This document shows, piece by piece, positions 44,112 through 58,334 of a DNA stretch of 64,000 nucleotides (the stretch's first letter is position 1; each line of letters opens with the position of its first letter). The notes under the pieces are model-generated. The model did no database searches. It had not been told where the DNA came from and saw only the letters and a program-made list of their open reading frames with translations. Made by a program: the position numbers and the translations under genes. Source of the DNA: Lingula anatina (Eukaryota; Brachiopoda; Lingulata; Lingulida; Lingulidae); NCBI RefSeq assembly GCF_001039355.2, contig NW_019775203.1, positions 88,175 to 152,174 on the forward strand, in the 5' to 3' direction.

Positions 44112-47100
44112 TTATTGTATGTTTGTTCAAGCCAATGTCAAAATTTTTTCTACAGCTAAATTTGGGTACAAAATCTATTTCCTTCAGTTGTCAAGTATAT
44201 TGAAACATATTCTGCATACTGGTTATTTCCCACCTACATCAATTCACTTTTCGGGAAAGGCGCAACTTAAATTGTTCACCCATGTACCAAGCAAAGAAAG
44301 TGTACTGCCCTACGAAACCTATGGCTAGACTTCATTTCCCCATACTGACTGCACTAAATCACATTTTGTCACCTGAAGGGCTGGTTCTTTGAAGCGTCTG
44401 TAGGAAGCAGCAAATAGTCACCATAAATCAATTGAATCGATGGCAAAGGTTTCAATGAGGTGCCAGTTGCGTTTACTTTTACTGCGGAAGCAAGGACACA
44501 GGCCTTGCTGTTTGAACGTCTCTCATGGTACGTTAATTCAGTAAAATCAAGTTCAAGATTTATAAATACTGCTCATGAATCTTGATTTATTCTATGTTTA
44601 TGTTTAAGAGCATTAATGTGAAGCCATTTGTATCAATTCAACACTGCCTCTGGTTAACTCCATGAAAGTAAACGGGCTACTGGGTTTGCGTAAGATCATT
44701 AAGTTGGCAAGGCGTGACTAAGATCAGCACTGTTTAAATATTGGATTGAAAAACCGGTGTGATCATTGATCTTTAAGGATACAGTTAAGGTCATGTTGAT
44801 AAGAAACAGGCGATAATCAAATCGCTGTTTTAAAGGTGACTGATCAAAGGCGCGAGTCTAAGGTTTTCTGTGTTGACACGTGTATTAATAGGTTAAATTT
44901 TACATTTAATCTACATTTTTAAATCTAAATTAAACCTTTATTTTTTAAAGATCATTTACAATTTATATCTGAAACAAAACCATAGAGATAGACATAAAAA
45001 AGATTGTAATCTCTACATAGCCTTGGGTAGAATTTTTTAAGGCTAAGGTTTATATTAGATTGTGATTATCCCATTTCTTACTTTTTCGTTTCAAATATCT
45101 AAAACAAATGTCCCAAAATCTAACAAAATAATTATAAAGGAATTATTCGTCCACCTTTTATTTAGAAAAGAGGTTTTCTTCGAAATACGGGAAATGCGAA
45201 CAATTTACGTTACATATGTAAGCAAAGAAATAATGAACTAAAACATCTCTAGGTAGTGATCTTAGCATAGCAGGCCGAAATGATTATCGAGGGTAAATAG
45301 TAGAAAGTTGATGCAGACCTCACGAACTTAATGAAAAGTTGTTTTTGCTTTGCGAATCCTACGAACTGCTCAGCTTGATGTCGATACTTTTGTTGAAGCA
45401 GTAACAGTTTCAGAAAAATACCACTTAAAAGAAAATTTGCTCACCGATACATTTTCATTTTCACATCACATTGATAATTTGTTTAAATGAGCAGAATACT
45501 GAATCCTTATTATAACTGTTCTACATAAGGAATATCCTTTCTACATTTAATTGCAAAAGACTGACTGCTTTTTATTGAGACTGTGAAAGGATTCGCCGTC
45601 ATTATATGGCAATCATTCCTGTCAAGATAGCTAAGGCTTTCATTTGGAAGGAAATGTTGTGCCAAACCGTGTGTTTTAAGAAAAGGTATTCCACGGCAAC
45701 AATCAAAGCACATCTTCTGGCTTCTTCACCAAAAGTCATTTGAATTCAATTCATACATGCCTAATTGCATTAGATTCATGCGGAGCTTGGAAATCGTCCT
45801 AAAGAAATTACATCCTGTCGATTAATAACACCTCAACTGTCCAATCGATCTGACTTTATTACATGGAAGGCACCACGTTTTCTGGAAATCTGACACTATT
45901 TAGCCAGATTTTGTAAAGCTAAAAAAGGTATCGCAGAAATTTCAAAATCACACGCCTCTTGCTCCTTCGGCATATATGTGTAGCAAATTATCTCTAGATC
46001 GTTATTGCAAACAAGCATTATTTAATTTCTTCGCCATAACCAGTCTTTTATTTACTATTATTGTCATAAATTACAACTCATTTCTTAGAATCTTGGTCAG
46101 AATCTATAGCCACTAAAATCTTCAATCCCAGAGCCAGCAATTTAAAAAGATGGAAGGGTGTGCTTACTTTCTGAAAAAGTGAATTTCTTTATCCCAAAAC
46201 CTATGTTCATAGAATCTAGATCAAAGATTTGATTAACAGAGACCGGAGCCAGACAAAATTTTTGCCCCCCCCCCTCCTCATTGCCAACGGATCTGCTCTT
46301 CAAGGAGAGAAGCAATCAATTCCAAACTGAATTGTCAAGTCTACATTTTACCAGTGTGAAACATGAGTACATATTCTCCCCGACTATGCTGCAAGAGTTC
46401 TTCTTGGATTGCATTTATACCACACAAGGTTAATTACGATATAAAGAAATACAAAACTTTGAAAGATGTCAACTAAAATCAGCTACACGCGTAGTCTGCC
46501 TATTTTAGACAGGTGAAGATAGATATCTCCCCATTGACCAACCAATCTATAGTACATTTACAAACAGTTGTTTCTTCAACTCTAACATAAAGGTCAACGT
46601 ACTGAAGGAAGTGCAAAACTCATCAGGAAAGGTACCCAGGAAATTCCAAAAAGTACTTCGTACATTTTCTGTTAAATGTCACCGATATCTTGAAACATTT
46701 TGGGGGTCTATGGACCAATGTTAAGAAGTTAGATATGCCAGTTGTATTTACGTTGTATGGCAGACTTGCCATCCCAACAAAAGAAGTAGACACACAGTTG
46801 ACTGATTGACGTTATTCTTTTAAATAATCACGTAGCCACAGTAAACGCCACTCTGCCTGCTAATTACCATGTTAGTAAATATATGATTTGTGACGTTTTT
46901 TCCTCTAGAAATTAAAGGTACCCCACTTCTCAAGCACGACTACATACTTTTAAGTCTAACCACTTGAACCTGCTGGATATTATCAGTTGCGGTTCAAACC
47001 AGTATCTTTATCATATCCCAAGTCGTTTTCCCTAATGAACGTTTAGTTTGAGGGAATGCAGTGAAACTATGCACTGAATTCAAAGACTAGAGCTTTTCCA

Positions 47101-48148
47101 CAATGGTCTGTAGAGTGAAATGTAAATGCAGCAACTATTGTTGTTTTCCATATTTGGTCAGTCAAGGACTAGAAAGCATTACAAAACTGTCTAATCTGGG
47201 ACCAAAACAAGTCACAGGGATATGAGTCGGGGTATTTTGAGATATTGCTTAGTGACGCGTCCGGCCTTCCAGCCTGTCAGACGAAAAAGAAAAGTGAGGA
47301 AGTATTGACCAAGCCAATGGTTGGCCAAGTTGTGCTATGTCGTGCCAAGTCGACCTCAAACCAAATTGATCTGTAATTGTCTAAAGAGTGCAATGGCTAC
47401 ACTTCTCCGTCGTGAATTATTTAGGTTTTTTTCATAATGGACACACTGAGGAAAGGCAAATTGTCAACTTGGGTATTGGGTATTGGGCAGCTGGTATGGA
47501 TAGACCCAGGATACACTCAATATGGTCAAGATGTCAATGGAAGCTATTCCGGGTAACCAGCACGAACCTCCACATATTTATTTGAAACAATCTTAAAAGC
47601 AGGAATAATTGATATTCGACCTCTAGAAGCGGTCCCTTAAGACTTCGCGTGAACCCCTTTCACATGTAAGCAGACAAAGTGCTGTCCTAATACCATGAGT
47701 TACCCAGCGTGTAGTTGCCAGAATTTTCGAGGATGTACTGCCTGCTGGTACCTAACCTGAAACAAATTAGGCCTGAAATTATTGGTATTTCGGCTTAAGT
47801 CTTATTCTAACCTTCAGCCCTGCACCCCCAGCAGCCAATTTAAAATCATATGCCAGAGTATGTCTGTGGTGCAAATTAAAAAATTAAAAAAGCTATGCCT
47901 GATAGTTATAGGTTTGATCAGTTCCAAAGTATCAGGAAAAAAGACATAAAATTTAACGTCTGAATAGAACTTTCGAAAAGAGCATCTATTTGGTTACATG
48001 TACAGGTTATCTGTAATTTTGTTTTCAACTTTGATTCTTGACTCACTACTATTATTACACACACTTAAGACAACAATAGCATCTATACCTCAATAGTTGA
48101 ATTAATGCAACAAATATCAATATTGTCATCACACAGATAATGCACATC
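43967..48148. repeat. tandem duplication, copy 2 (empty transposon site)
   Basis: Nearly identical to 36957-37620 plus 40444-43937. It differs by scattered single-base changes, a longer (TTTA)n at 44062-44116, and absence of the fold-back element at about 44655. After 48148 it continues into unique sequence, unlike copy 1. Confidence 0.9.
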
Positions 48149-50812
48149 TAGTAAACATTTGAAAACATTGAATTCTCAAATTGGATAAATGAATTGTTCA
48201 CCGTATGAGGAAAACATTACCAAGTGATTTTGCAAACCAGTAAATGAAACTTGTCAGAAATATCACACACACACACACACAAGGATATTGGACCGGTGGG
48301 GTAGTGAAGAAAGAGAGGGTCACTGTTAAACCCTGAACACTTAAGTGCTGTACAAGCATCAATAAATATTGTAAAAAGAATTACGTTTCTGACATGCATA
48401 TCCAAGAGCCACGAAACCACCTGAAGTGAGACAAACGGCTTATATCATTTATCCACACGCCTTGGGCATCGTACCTGTTTAGTCCCGTTTTAACAGACAA
48501 TTGTTTGTTTGTTTGTTTGCTAGCTTATTTACTTATTTATTCATCGCAGCTCTCTACCAAGTCATAACGTTTTAACTGATGCTTGCCACCTATTTTCTTA
48601 ACGAACATTGACGATGATCAAGTTGTGCCCCAAAAGAATTTAGTTCTGCTTTCAGTACGGCACTTAAGATAACTACTTCTAGTGGTCTTCTACAGAAAAC
48701 TCAAAAGTCTATTTGTGTTAAAATTCTCAGTAGACAAACTTAATTTAGTCCATGATCATTTATCCGTTCTTTGCACCTATATTATTCACGATATACTTTG
48801 TCTTACATTTTTCTGTCTAATCTGTTTTTCTATTCTCAAGAGTTCTTAGGGATCAGTTGAAATCTTAACCCTTGTCGAGGTTATCATTCACATCGCTCCC
48901 ATAAAGTGGTCTGATCTTAGTTGTTTCCTTAAACTTTTTAAAGACGTTCTTTCCCATGGCGAGAATTAGACTTTTAGCTCGGTCATTATTGAATTTTCTA
49001 AATCAAATTTAGTCTCTACTCCTGTATTTCTTCTGTTGTTGATTTTGTGTATACTCCATATAATATAATGTATGTCCCTCACATTGAAATACTTTTTTTG
49101 TTTTATACAAAACTAACTAAGTTTGCCCAAGGAGTTTGTCTCTTGGTTAGCCTAACTTATTTTATTTTCATATCATGTTTTAAATCGTCTAGCGTAATTT
49201 GGCCTTATGTACTACTTTCTTCTTTTTCTATATATATCTATATATTTTTTGTCTGAAAGACGAATTCAAATCTCAAATCCACGATTTCTTAAGCCATACC
49301 AGTACTTCCGCAGAGGTTTAGGTGCAGTTATCTTAGATGCCTCGGGTTAGGCGCTTACAACATTAAAAGAAAATTAATTCAACAAGGGAGAAGAATTTGA
49401 GGTAATATCTGACACAACCTGTGATCGATTGTACCTGTAGGGAGAAATCGGCTAGGTATAATACCTCTTTTAAGTAGTTAAACACTGGGTAACATGTGTT
49501 CCGGGAAACTGAGACAAAAATAAGTGCATTCTAGCAGCAGTCGCGTGTTAGGTATATTAGATGCGTAAGAAATCGCAAACATGTTGCAGCGTGTTGCTTT
49601 TTTGTTCTTTTTTGTTGACCGTCTACATAGGAGTTTATTGGAGAGTTAGATTATAATATCACATGTATGTCAGAAATTTCATTTTAACATTCTGATCTTT
49701 TCATTTTTCTGATTTTCTCGTGACAAACACATGTACATGAACAGAAAAAATGACTTCCCCTGATGCTAAAAAGAAACGGAACGGGGATATAATGTAACGT
49801 ATCTCTCTCTCTCCCTCCTTTTTTCTTTTCTTTTTTTTTTTTTTTTTTTTTTTTCTGGCAACAAGTAGTAAGAAAGATTTGCTAGATATAATCGGCGCAC
49901 GGAACATGTACGTGTTTTTTTCTTTCTCTTGATCTGTGAGAAATGTGATGTTGAGCTTTTCCACCTGTACTCCTGATGCATATCGGATCTCTGCTCCGAA
50001 GATAAAAATCAGAATCTATGTCCACTGGTTATGTAATAGAGTAATGAAATAGGATTACGTGGAAGAAATACAATGTGGATAATCGACCTGGAAATCCCGC
50101 TGTCAGTTGTGCACATTTTTCTATTTTCTCGAAAACGATTGTTGGCAATATCTCAGAAAATTCCTTAAGGGTATGAAAGATTGATATTTTCCTTTCAATT
50201 CTATATGGGAGGGTGAGATAGGAAATTGGCGTGTCATTTTCGTCCAAGGGGGAGATATAATGGAAATGTATCATTAAAATCAGCTCTTTATAGAATTAAG
50301 AATTTTTCCAAGATATCCAGCACAACACGTTTCTATTCGATGGTCATTTTGGATGTCCATATTTCACAATAATGAGCTAGCGGAAACTGAATCAATTTTT
50401 CAGAAAGATGTTTGTCTCTTTCCACCATCTTCTCCCGATCTGGAAGTGGTAACTGGTTCCATCTTTTAAGGGTCGCCCATGATTATCATTTCTGAGAGGC
50501 AAAGATATATTCAGTTCTCTCCTTTAGTTGTCGATCAACCACCAAACGTATCGGTAGGTCATTGCCTTTAACTAGGAAAATTCGGCATAATCTTTGACAA
50601 AACTCAAAAGAGCCAAGGTATGTACTGCAATTGTAGTATCTAAGCAATGAGTCGTAATAAAATTTGACTACTTATTGCTATATCGTGATCTGCCGTTGAG
50701 ACTCATTTCTATTGAAAGTTGACTTAATATTATTTCTTTTACTGCTGGTTTATTCTAATAAGTGACTCTCTCTCTCTTGCTAAATAGTAATTTATTTTTC
50801 AAAAAATTTCAG
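48149..50812. other. intergenic region upstream of the EF-hand gene
   Basis: Contains an (AC)n tract near 48266-48282 and a pyrimidine tract with a poly-T run at about 49800-49854. No gene is recognised. The last bases (TTTTTCAAAAAATTTCAG) look like a splice acceptor, so a non-coding 5' exon of the next gene probably lies somewhere here. Confidence 0.4.
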
Positions 50813-51352
50813 ATGAGCTGTGCACCTCTTCCAGACTTTTGGGTGCGCAAAATGCGTTCCTTTTTTATCATCTTCGATCGCGATCTCGACTGTGTTGTTA
50901 ACAAATCAGATTTTGTAGACTGGGTCGAAGAAAGAGCGAAAAAATACATGAGCAAGGAAAAGGCAGAAGTCTTTTGCAATCTCTGGGATAAGGAATGGGA
51001 CATGTTTTGCGGTGGTGCCCAGAAAGAAAAGGAAAACATCAACGAAATGGTGAAAGCACATCAAAAGTATCTCCAAGACCCCCACTACCACGAAAAAACC
51101 GAGAAGTGGCTGTCGGCTTGCTTTGACGGCGTGGATGCCAACAGCGACGGTATGGTAACCATGGATGAATATGCCGTTTTCCTCGAATGTTTTGGAGTCC
51201 ATCCACTCTCTGTTTGCCCGTCATTTGAAGCTCTAGATGCCAATCACGACGGTCTGATCAGTAGAGAGGAATTTGTCAATGCCGGCAGAGACTTTTTCCA
51301 GCACACCGACGACACGCCTGCAAAATTGTTTTGGGGACCGTTCTTGGCATAG
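50813..51352 (+). CDS. EF-hand calcium-binding protein, sarcoplasmic calcium-binding protein-like
   Basis: One uninterrupted frame of 179 residues. The ATG sits directly after an AG, so the coding region likely occupies the last exon. An in-frame ATG at 50762 lies in intron-like sequence and is not preferred. Loops: EF1 residues 22-33 (DRDLDCVVNKSD), with Cys in place of the usual Gly at position 6 and Asp at position 12. EF2 (about 60-85) is degenerate. EF3 108-119 (DANSDGMVTMDE) and EF4 142-153 (DANHDGLISREE) are canonical. The spacing and the C-terminal end (TDDTPAKLFWGPFLA) resemble the SCP, calexcitin and luciferin-binding-protein superfamily. Members buffer cytosolic calcium, often in muscle or neurons. 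Three working calcium sites at most are expected. The exact subfamily is unsure. Confidence 0.8.
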   Translation: MSCAPLPDFWVRKMRSFFIIFDRDLDCVVNKSDFVDWVEERAKKYMSKEKAEVFCNLWDKEWDMFCGGAQKEKENINEMVKAHQKYLQDPHYHEKTEKWLSACFDGVDANSDGMVTMDEYAVFLECFGVHPLSVCPSFEALDANHDGLISREEFVNAGRDFFQHTDDTPAKLFWGPFLA

Positions 51353-51975
51353 ATGAAAACGATGCTCAAGAGATGACCCTAACCTCTAAGCTCAAATCAC
51401 CATGGAACCGAATCGAACCCATTTGAAGACAACCTTGTACGCTTGAATGAACCATCCTTCCGCCATGTATGGAATCTCTCTTTTTATATGGGAATGAACA
51501 ATTGGTAGGATGACTTAACTATAGAATGGTTGAATGTTGTGAATGTTATGAATAGATAACGGGGGCAAAACCTCCCTTTCCACCATGGTTAAGTAACAGT
51601 ATATTTTGATTCAGGATTCAAGATCAACTGAAAACCTGTAACTGATTTTATGCGATTAATTCAATGTTGTTGTCTTAGTTTCGAATATCTAAGTCGAAAA
51701 TAGCATCAAGTATTGGACATAATTTTAAGTAAAGGATACAAGTCAGTTTGTTTTCTTATTTTGCGTGTTTTAAGGGAAATATGGCTTATATTAAGATACT
51801 GTGGGCATGATACAGCGGTAGTCTTATTTGCTTCAACCTTTCAATGATCCAACGCTTACAGGATGAATTGCATGTAAAAGCAGCTGCCAATTATTGTAAT
51901 GTTCATACGGACCACCAACATACAATGTACACACTTTTTTTACCCTTTTTGAATAAAACTATATTCAAAGTAAAT
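51353..51975 (+). other. 3' UTR of EF-hand gene with AATAAA at 51952-51957
   Basis: Non-coding sequence after the TAG ends in a canonical poly(A) hexamer, GAATAAAACT. Confidence 0.55.
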
Positions 51976-52701
51976 TTATGTGTTTTCTATTTATTTATAA
52001 AGCAGCGTTTTATTTCTAGAACAAAGGCGTTTTGAATCTGTTTTTTCTTTATCGCAATGTATCGACATTAAGTGAGGAGCAATCTCGATGTACGACTCCC
52101 ACTGCGATTGTTTCCTTTAAATACTTACTACAATTGGAAATTCTGTCCCCACGCTTTTACTTACCCTTGACCATGAGAGAGGAGTAATATTGTAACATTT
52201 TACCCTAGTAAATTACGTAGATATTTGACGGCCAATGCGAACGGCGGGAAGATCTATCCAAAAACTGGATTTTTTGTACTTCTGGCGTACAGTTTTGTTT
52301 GATAAAAATTAGTCGATGTTTCTGCAGTAAGAATTACAATTCAGGCTACCGACACAATAAGGGTGACTGTTCCTTGCTCAAACTCAAAAACTGAAGTCTC
52401 TCTCTCTCATAACTAAAGTAAACGCTATACTTTACAAGATAACTGGACTAAAATTAATTGAAAATAGCAGGTACACAGCCAGAACATTATACAGAATTAA
52501 ATGACTTAAGAAATTTGAAATAGATCTTCAATTGTCAGCAGAAAAAAAATAAATATTAGGACATGTTTCTGATAAATCTGTGCAGATTGTGTCACATACG
52601 CCGCAAAACATTTATTTCAAAGGTGATGTTCAGGTATCAGGAGCAGCTCTTTTTGCTTGCTGAGAATATTAATAATTTTGACCGAGTCTCATCCTTTCAA
52701 A

Positions 52702-52744
<43 letters not shown>

Positions 52745-54735
52745 AAGCATGAATGCAAACTGTTGGATGCCAATTTCAAATGTAGGCCTAATAGGGTTTT
52801 CTTTTTTTCTGTTGCAAACCTCGGTCTGAGCACAGAGCGCAGAGGCCAATCGATCCATGTCGATATAAATCTCTATAATGGTAGACAAGGGAACAGGGGC
52901 ATCATATGTCCTTCAAGGTCAAGTTGTTTAGCTGGTATATTTTACAGTCATTTAATCCATGTCCGCAACTGCTCTTGCCAAGAAGTATGGCTATACTTAT
53001 CTTCTTGTTGGTGTCTTTTATAACCTAAAATTTTGCAAAGAATCAAAAGATAAATAAGACTGCAGACCCTAAGCCCAAACTAAATGCAAACTTTATTGAA
53101 GATTGCGAAAAGCTGTTTGATTGAGATTGTTTACTGCTAGCCTAAAAGGTGTGCAGAAGTCTGGTCTCCTGACCAATCCTACGTGGCCCCTGCTTTGGCA
53201 CTTTTCTGTCAGAAGGTCCTTCTACACACTAAGCCTTTCACTGATTGAAAGTGAAATGCAGTTATGGAGAAAATTGTATTTTGATAGCAAGCTGTACCTG
53301 GTTCGCGTGAACATATCCACGACCCAGCTCCCAAAGTCAAGTAGACCGACTGTTCACCTTTTTACAGGTTTCTCACGTCTGCCAGTCATGATTATTGGTG
53401 GAGATTGGAGTAAACGGTGGCATAAACCTATTTCGGTGTTGGAACAGTAGGCCTACTAGTAAAAGTCAAAATGAGGAAGCTACAGAAAAGTTGCAACTGT
53501 GTGTGCCAAGATATTTTATGGTGCGTTTAGATATGGAGTATTTATATTGGTATATATATGCGATAGGTGTAAACAATTCATCTCCTACCCCTGTGCCCCT
53601 CCCTTCTCGTATATGCCACACTTAAACACCGTAAATCCTGGCTCACAATCTACCAGTTTAGGAAGTGCACTTAGATTTTAAGTAATTACAGCCGATGAAA
53701 AAGATAAGAATAAAAAACGTAAATTATAGTAGCAGCAACAGTCTGTTAATCGTCACGCGATGTGGCAGAACACAGTAAATGAGTTTGCAGGCCTATTCGA
53801 TTTTAAGTCTCAGACTGTCTGCCTTGGATTGTTCACAATGACGTAAGAGCTTGTGCCTGGAATATTGTGCATTGTACATGCAAGAACGGCATCTGAGATT
53901 AATTGTACATTTCATAATAGATTTCTACGATAATGGACAAAAATAGCCAGATGATTGATCAGGACAATAAAAAGTAAATCTCATGGACGCCCTGCAAGAC
54001 AGAAAAACAGGCCCTATGGGGAAGGAGAAAATTTGGTTTGTTTGATAAATCATTTTAACAGCGGTGCAGATAAAACTGATTCACCTGTCAAAGCCAGCAG
54101 GCGACACAATGACGAAACTTGTTGAAATGACCTGCTAAATCCCACCCAGTTACACAGTACTAGTACATAGGCCTATATGTGTTATTCCATCATATTTACA
54201 CTGAATTTTTATGCCTATTTGGATACGGGCCGTTAGGTAGCTCAATCCAGAAAATAGGTTGTCGAAATAAACCAGATGCATTGCACACGAGGCTACAAAT
54301 ACATGTAGATGCACTTCACGGTTCAGACTATTGTATTCAACTCGATGAAGTCGCTCATTAGAGCCCCAAATAAATATGTGTTCATTAAAATTACAAGAGC
54401 CTCTTGTCTGAACCCTCGTCTCACCACACCCCAAAAGATCCTGACATGATTCTAAATAATATGAATCAGCTGTGGATTTGTTAAGAAATCGAGGAAGAAC
54501 GATCCCTATTGTAAATCAGCAACAAACCCTCCCTGGTATTTGCAATTTGGATCTATTCATACGTGGTTCATTATCTTCATCATTAATAACACGATTGTGG
54601 GTCTTCGGCAAGGTAAACAATTTCCTTGTGGGGGGTTAACATCGACTAGGAAATTAATTTTGATTCTCAAATTTTAGTTCCAAGAAAATGATCTACCTCT
54701 GCCCATCTACCTTGTGATCTGTGCAAGGCGACCGT

Positions 54736-54772
<37 letters not shown>

Positions 54773-55638
54773 AGGTTAAAATCGTTTTTGAAAGATATCG
54801 TATCAAAACGTGCTTGCCAAAATATACAAGTCGGCGTTTGTTTTGATAGCATTGTCGAAAAAGTCATCATTAGAAAATTCCTAAAATATGTAAATTATTT
54901 TCAAACTTTTAAAAAAATCCTCTGGTTTTTGGAAATTTCAAGTGTGCAAGATGTGATTGCTGTGATAGAAAGCTAAGTTGCTCTCTAACGCAGCAACAAC
55001 ATTTATTTGCCCACTTTAAACGGGACGTAAAAAACACACTTGAAATGTTTATTATTCAGTTGAGTTGTGAATTGGACATTGACTATGAAAGCAATAGGCC
55101 TTTAACCCCTTTCTTTCAAATCTATCACAAGCTATATCTTGTGCGTGTTGGTTTTTACAGCGAAACAAAAGAGATGGAAGATGCTCAAGGTCTGCCTGGA
55201 AAAACGTGATCTGCAGTAGCGACATCTATCGGCTTGTTTGCACCTATTTCCCGGAAATTTGCTGTATTTCGCTGATGTTCAGCTATACTGTATTCTTGAT
55301 GCTTTGTATATAAATTGGATACTAAACAGTAAGTACGACACTACATTAATAATTGAATTGAAATAATCCGTTATGTAGACCAAATGATTTGTGAAGTTGT
55401 AGAGGCGGGTCATTTTGAAGAAGGTCAAAACAGGACTGTATTTTAACAGATCCGGCCAGTTTCGATTTAACGATTCCATCACATCGTCTACTCTTACTGG
55501 TAGGGAATGTCAGTTTGGAATGGTTTTTAAATGTTAAAACCAATAAGTTTGCAGTACTGTGGATTACTCTCAATCTGCAATTATAAATTATTCTATATAA
55601 TTATCCTGATTACTCTTTTGAATTATGGTTTATTGCAG
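51976..55638. other. intergenic region upstream of POPDC gene
   Basis: Contains (AAAT)n at 52699-52745 and a poly-A tract at about 54738-54770. Several open frames of 60-110 codons (for example 53121-53450 plus) show no recognisable protein. The POPDC 5' UTR exon and promoter should lie near the right end, since 55637-55638 is a splice acceptor. Confidence 0.4.
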
Positions 55639-55646
55639 TTTGTTGA

Positions 55647-58303
55647 ATGATGGATAATTCCACAGGAAACTTGACTGAAGCTAGTCTATTGGATGGACAT
55701 AGCTTCTGCTTTGGTCAGTGGAAGACACCACATCACATCTTGTTTCAGATAGGGCATGCTGCCCTCCTAGTAGGATATCTAGGACCAGAGGGAACTTATG
55801 GGATTTTATTTACCCATAGTATGCTTGTTCTTGGTACGATATACTCATGTATGTCTTTGTTGCATTTACAAGTATATGCATTCTGTGGTAAAAAAATAAA
55901 AAGGTGACTGTGATTACCACCCTATGCATATTTCATAACTTGAGTAATGCAAGTAATTTTTAATTTGAATAAATTATGCATTTATTTAGTGGAGGGAAGT
56001 CATTATTATTATTATTATTTTTTTTTTTTTTTGTTAGACAGAGTAAGTTAATTATTATTAACAAGTGGTAAATATAATTTGTTAAGATGATCTTGTCTAC
56101 ATTTACACTTTAATGGAATAATTGCTGTACCAGTTCTCCAAAAAAAATAAAAGTCAATTTCTAATATTTTTTTGGCTAATTTTGACAAATGGAAATGCTG
56201 ATGAAACTTTATTGTCAGGCAATTTATCTATCGCTGTAATCATTTAGCTAAATAATATTTTCATTTATTTGGCTAAGACAAGACTTAGATATGCTAAAGC
56301 AAGCTCAATATGTGTTTTATTTACATTAATTTCTCTTGGCATTCATAGTTCAGTATTATGTATCAGTTATATGACACTGTTTTATGTGATATTAACAAGA
56401 AAATAAGTTTTTTTTATTTCAAGCCTTTTCTATGAAAAAAATGTTGATATTTTCATGGTTTATAAATTTAATTTGTTTTTTTTTGGCCCTAGGATTTTTA
56501 CTCCTTGCCACATGGTCCTGGATAATTCTCTGTGCTCCAGATGTGTTCTCCTGGCATTTCAGTTTCACAGTTATTAACCTGGTGCAGATGTTGTTCATGC
56601 TGTACAGACTAAAACCTGTGAAATTTTCTCAAGAACTAGAGGAGGTTTATGTCACATTATTTCAGCCACTGAAAGTCTCCAGGTATTAAAGAAACAATGT
56701 GTTCGGGTTAATACCCACTTTTGATATACTGTAACTCAAGTTCTTGAAAGGTGAATAACTTATGATATTTATTATTAATATTTTCTGCTGTTTTTGATGG
56801 CATTTCATGTCTTTTGATGCTCAAAGGTCTTTCATCTTTTAGCCAGGTGTAGTGTTAAATGTAGTTAAACCCTTTTGTAAAACTCACATTACAGGGTTTC
56901 ATTTGATCAATAAGTACCATATGCTCTCTAGCTATTTAATACTGACATTTCAGATCACTGTTCAAGAAACTAATTAGCCCTGAGCATGCCACCATTGCTA
57001 CCTTACAAGAAGGAGAAGTTTATGCGACTCAAAATGTCACCAGGACAAATAAGTTAGGTCTCCTAGTGTCTGGAATGTAAGTATAGAAGGCATTGGGATT
57101 TTAGCTGAACATTCAAGTTTGAAGGTATAAGCACAATTGCTTAAGAGAGATCCAAGACATTGATAAATGCTATTTTGATGTACATTTTCACATCAGTCCA
57201 ATTAATTTTTTTTACCATTTTAATGATCAAAACTACCTGTACAAGAATACCATGATATTGTCTGAAATGAAATATGATTGACTACATGGTTATTTAAATT
57301 ACAATGATTTTTGTCTTTTTTGCTTTTTTATGAGAATTTATATATATTGCAATAATGACTTTCAGGATTACAGTTATTGCTAATGGCCAATTCCTTCATA
57401 ATATTCATGAAAAGGAATTCCTAGATTCTCCAGAGTTTGAGTCTACTTCCAATAAAGAGGATAAATTTCAGGTATGGGATATTTTCATTTAATTTAACAT
57501 AATGATATACGATTGTGTAAATCATGACCAAATGCTGTAGATAATCAGTTATGGTGGTTTGTCAGAGAGTGGCAGTACAAGGAACATATATTGGTCAAAT
57601 ACCTTTGTTAAGGACTAAATAATGAATGCTTTATTCATGTCATTTTAGGTGTCTCTCATTGCCACTGAATACAGTCGTTGCCTGGTGTGGCAGAGGTCTG
57701 CCCTGAAGTACCTGTTGGCCAAGGAGCCATTCCTGGCACAGGTGTTATCAGGAGTAGTGGGCAGAGATGTCACCAATAAGCTGTATGCCATCAACCAAAA
57801 GGTGTGCATTAAAATATTTGATTTTCAAAAGTTACATGATAATGATGAAAGCAACTTACATTTATGTGTATATCCCACAGGTACCTGGTAGCATTCTAAA
57901 TTAAAGTACTTGGAGAAACTTGAAATGAAACTGTGGCACTGCGGACGGGCCACCTCGGATGTACTAGTATAATTCCTGCTCACATTTCAGATAATGTTGT
58001 CAGATGGGTCCAGAGTGGATATTAGGCTTCCCTGCATCAATGCCCTCAAGATTAAAGAATCTGCCTCGAGGTCCCCATCTATCACCAGATCCAACCAAAG
58101 AATTCAAGGTAAATATGTCCAATCCAATCTGCTGCATATAGGCAAAAAAGAAGCAACATTGCAATATGTCAAGATATTGGCATTTCAATTTATTAAAAAT
58201 GCCCCTGACATAATTTCTAGGAGCCCTTGTGTACCAAAGCTAATATTATGTATTATATTATATATTAATTTGTGAAAGAACTATATTGAAAAAGTTTCAG
58301 GAT

Positions 58304-58334
<31 letters not shown>

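Noticed and set aside
49701-49981. Lys-rich minus-strand frames
   Set aside because: They translate a poly-T/pyrimidine tract.
50762-50812. Upstream in-frame ATG extending the EF-hand protein by 17 residues
   Set aside because: The extension is T-rich with a TTTCAG acceptor just before 50813 and does not resemble the family N-terminus.
53121-53450. 109-codon plus-strand frame in the gene-poor region
   Set aside because: No recognised domain, no splice or poly(A) context, and composition like the surrounding non-coding DNA.
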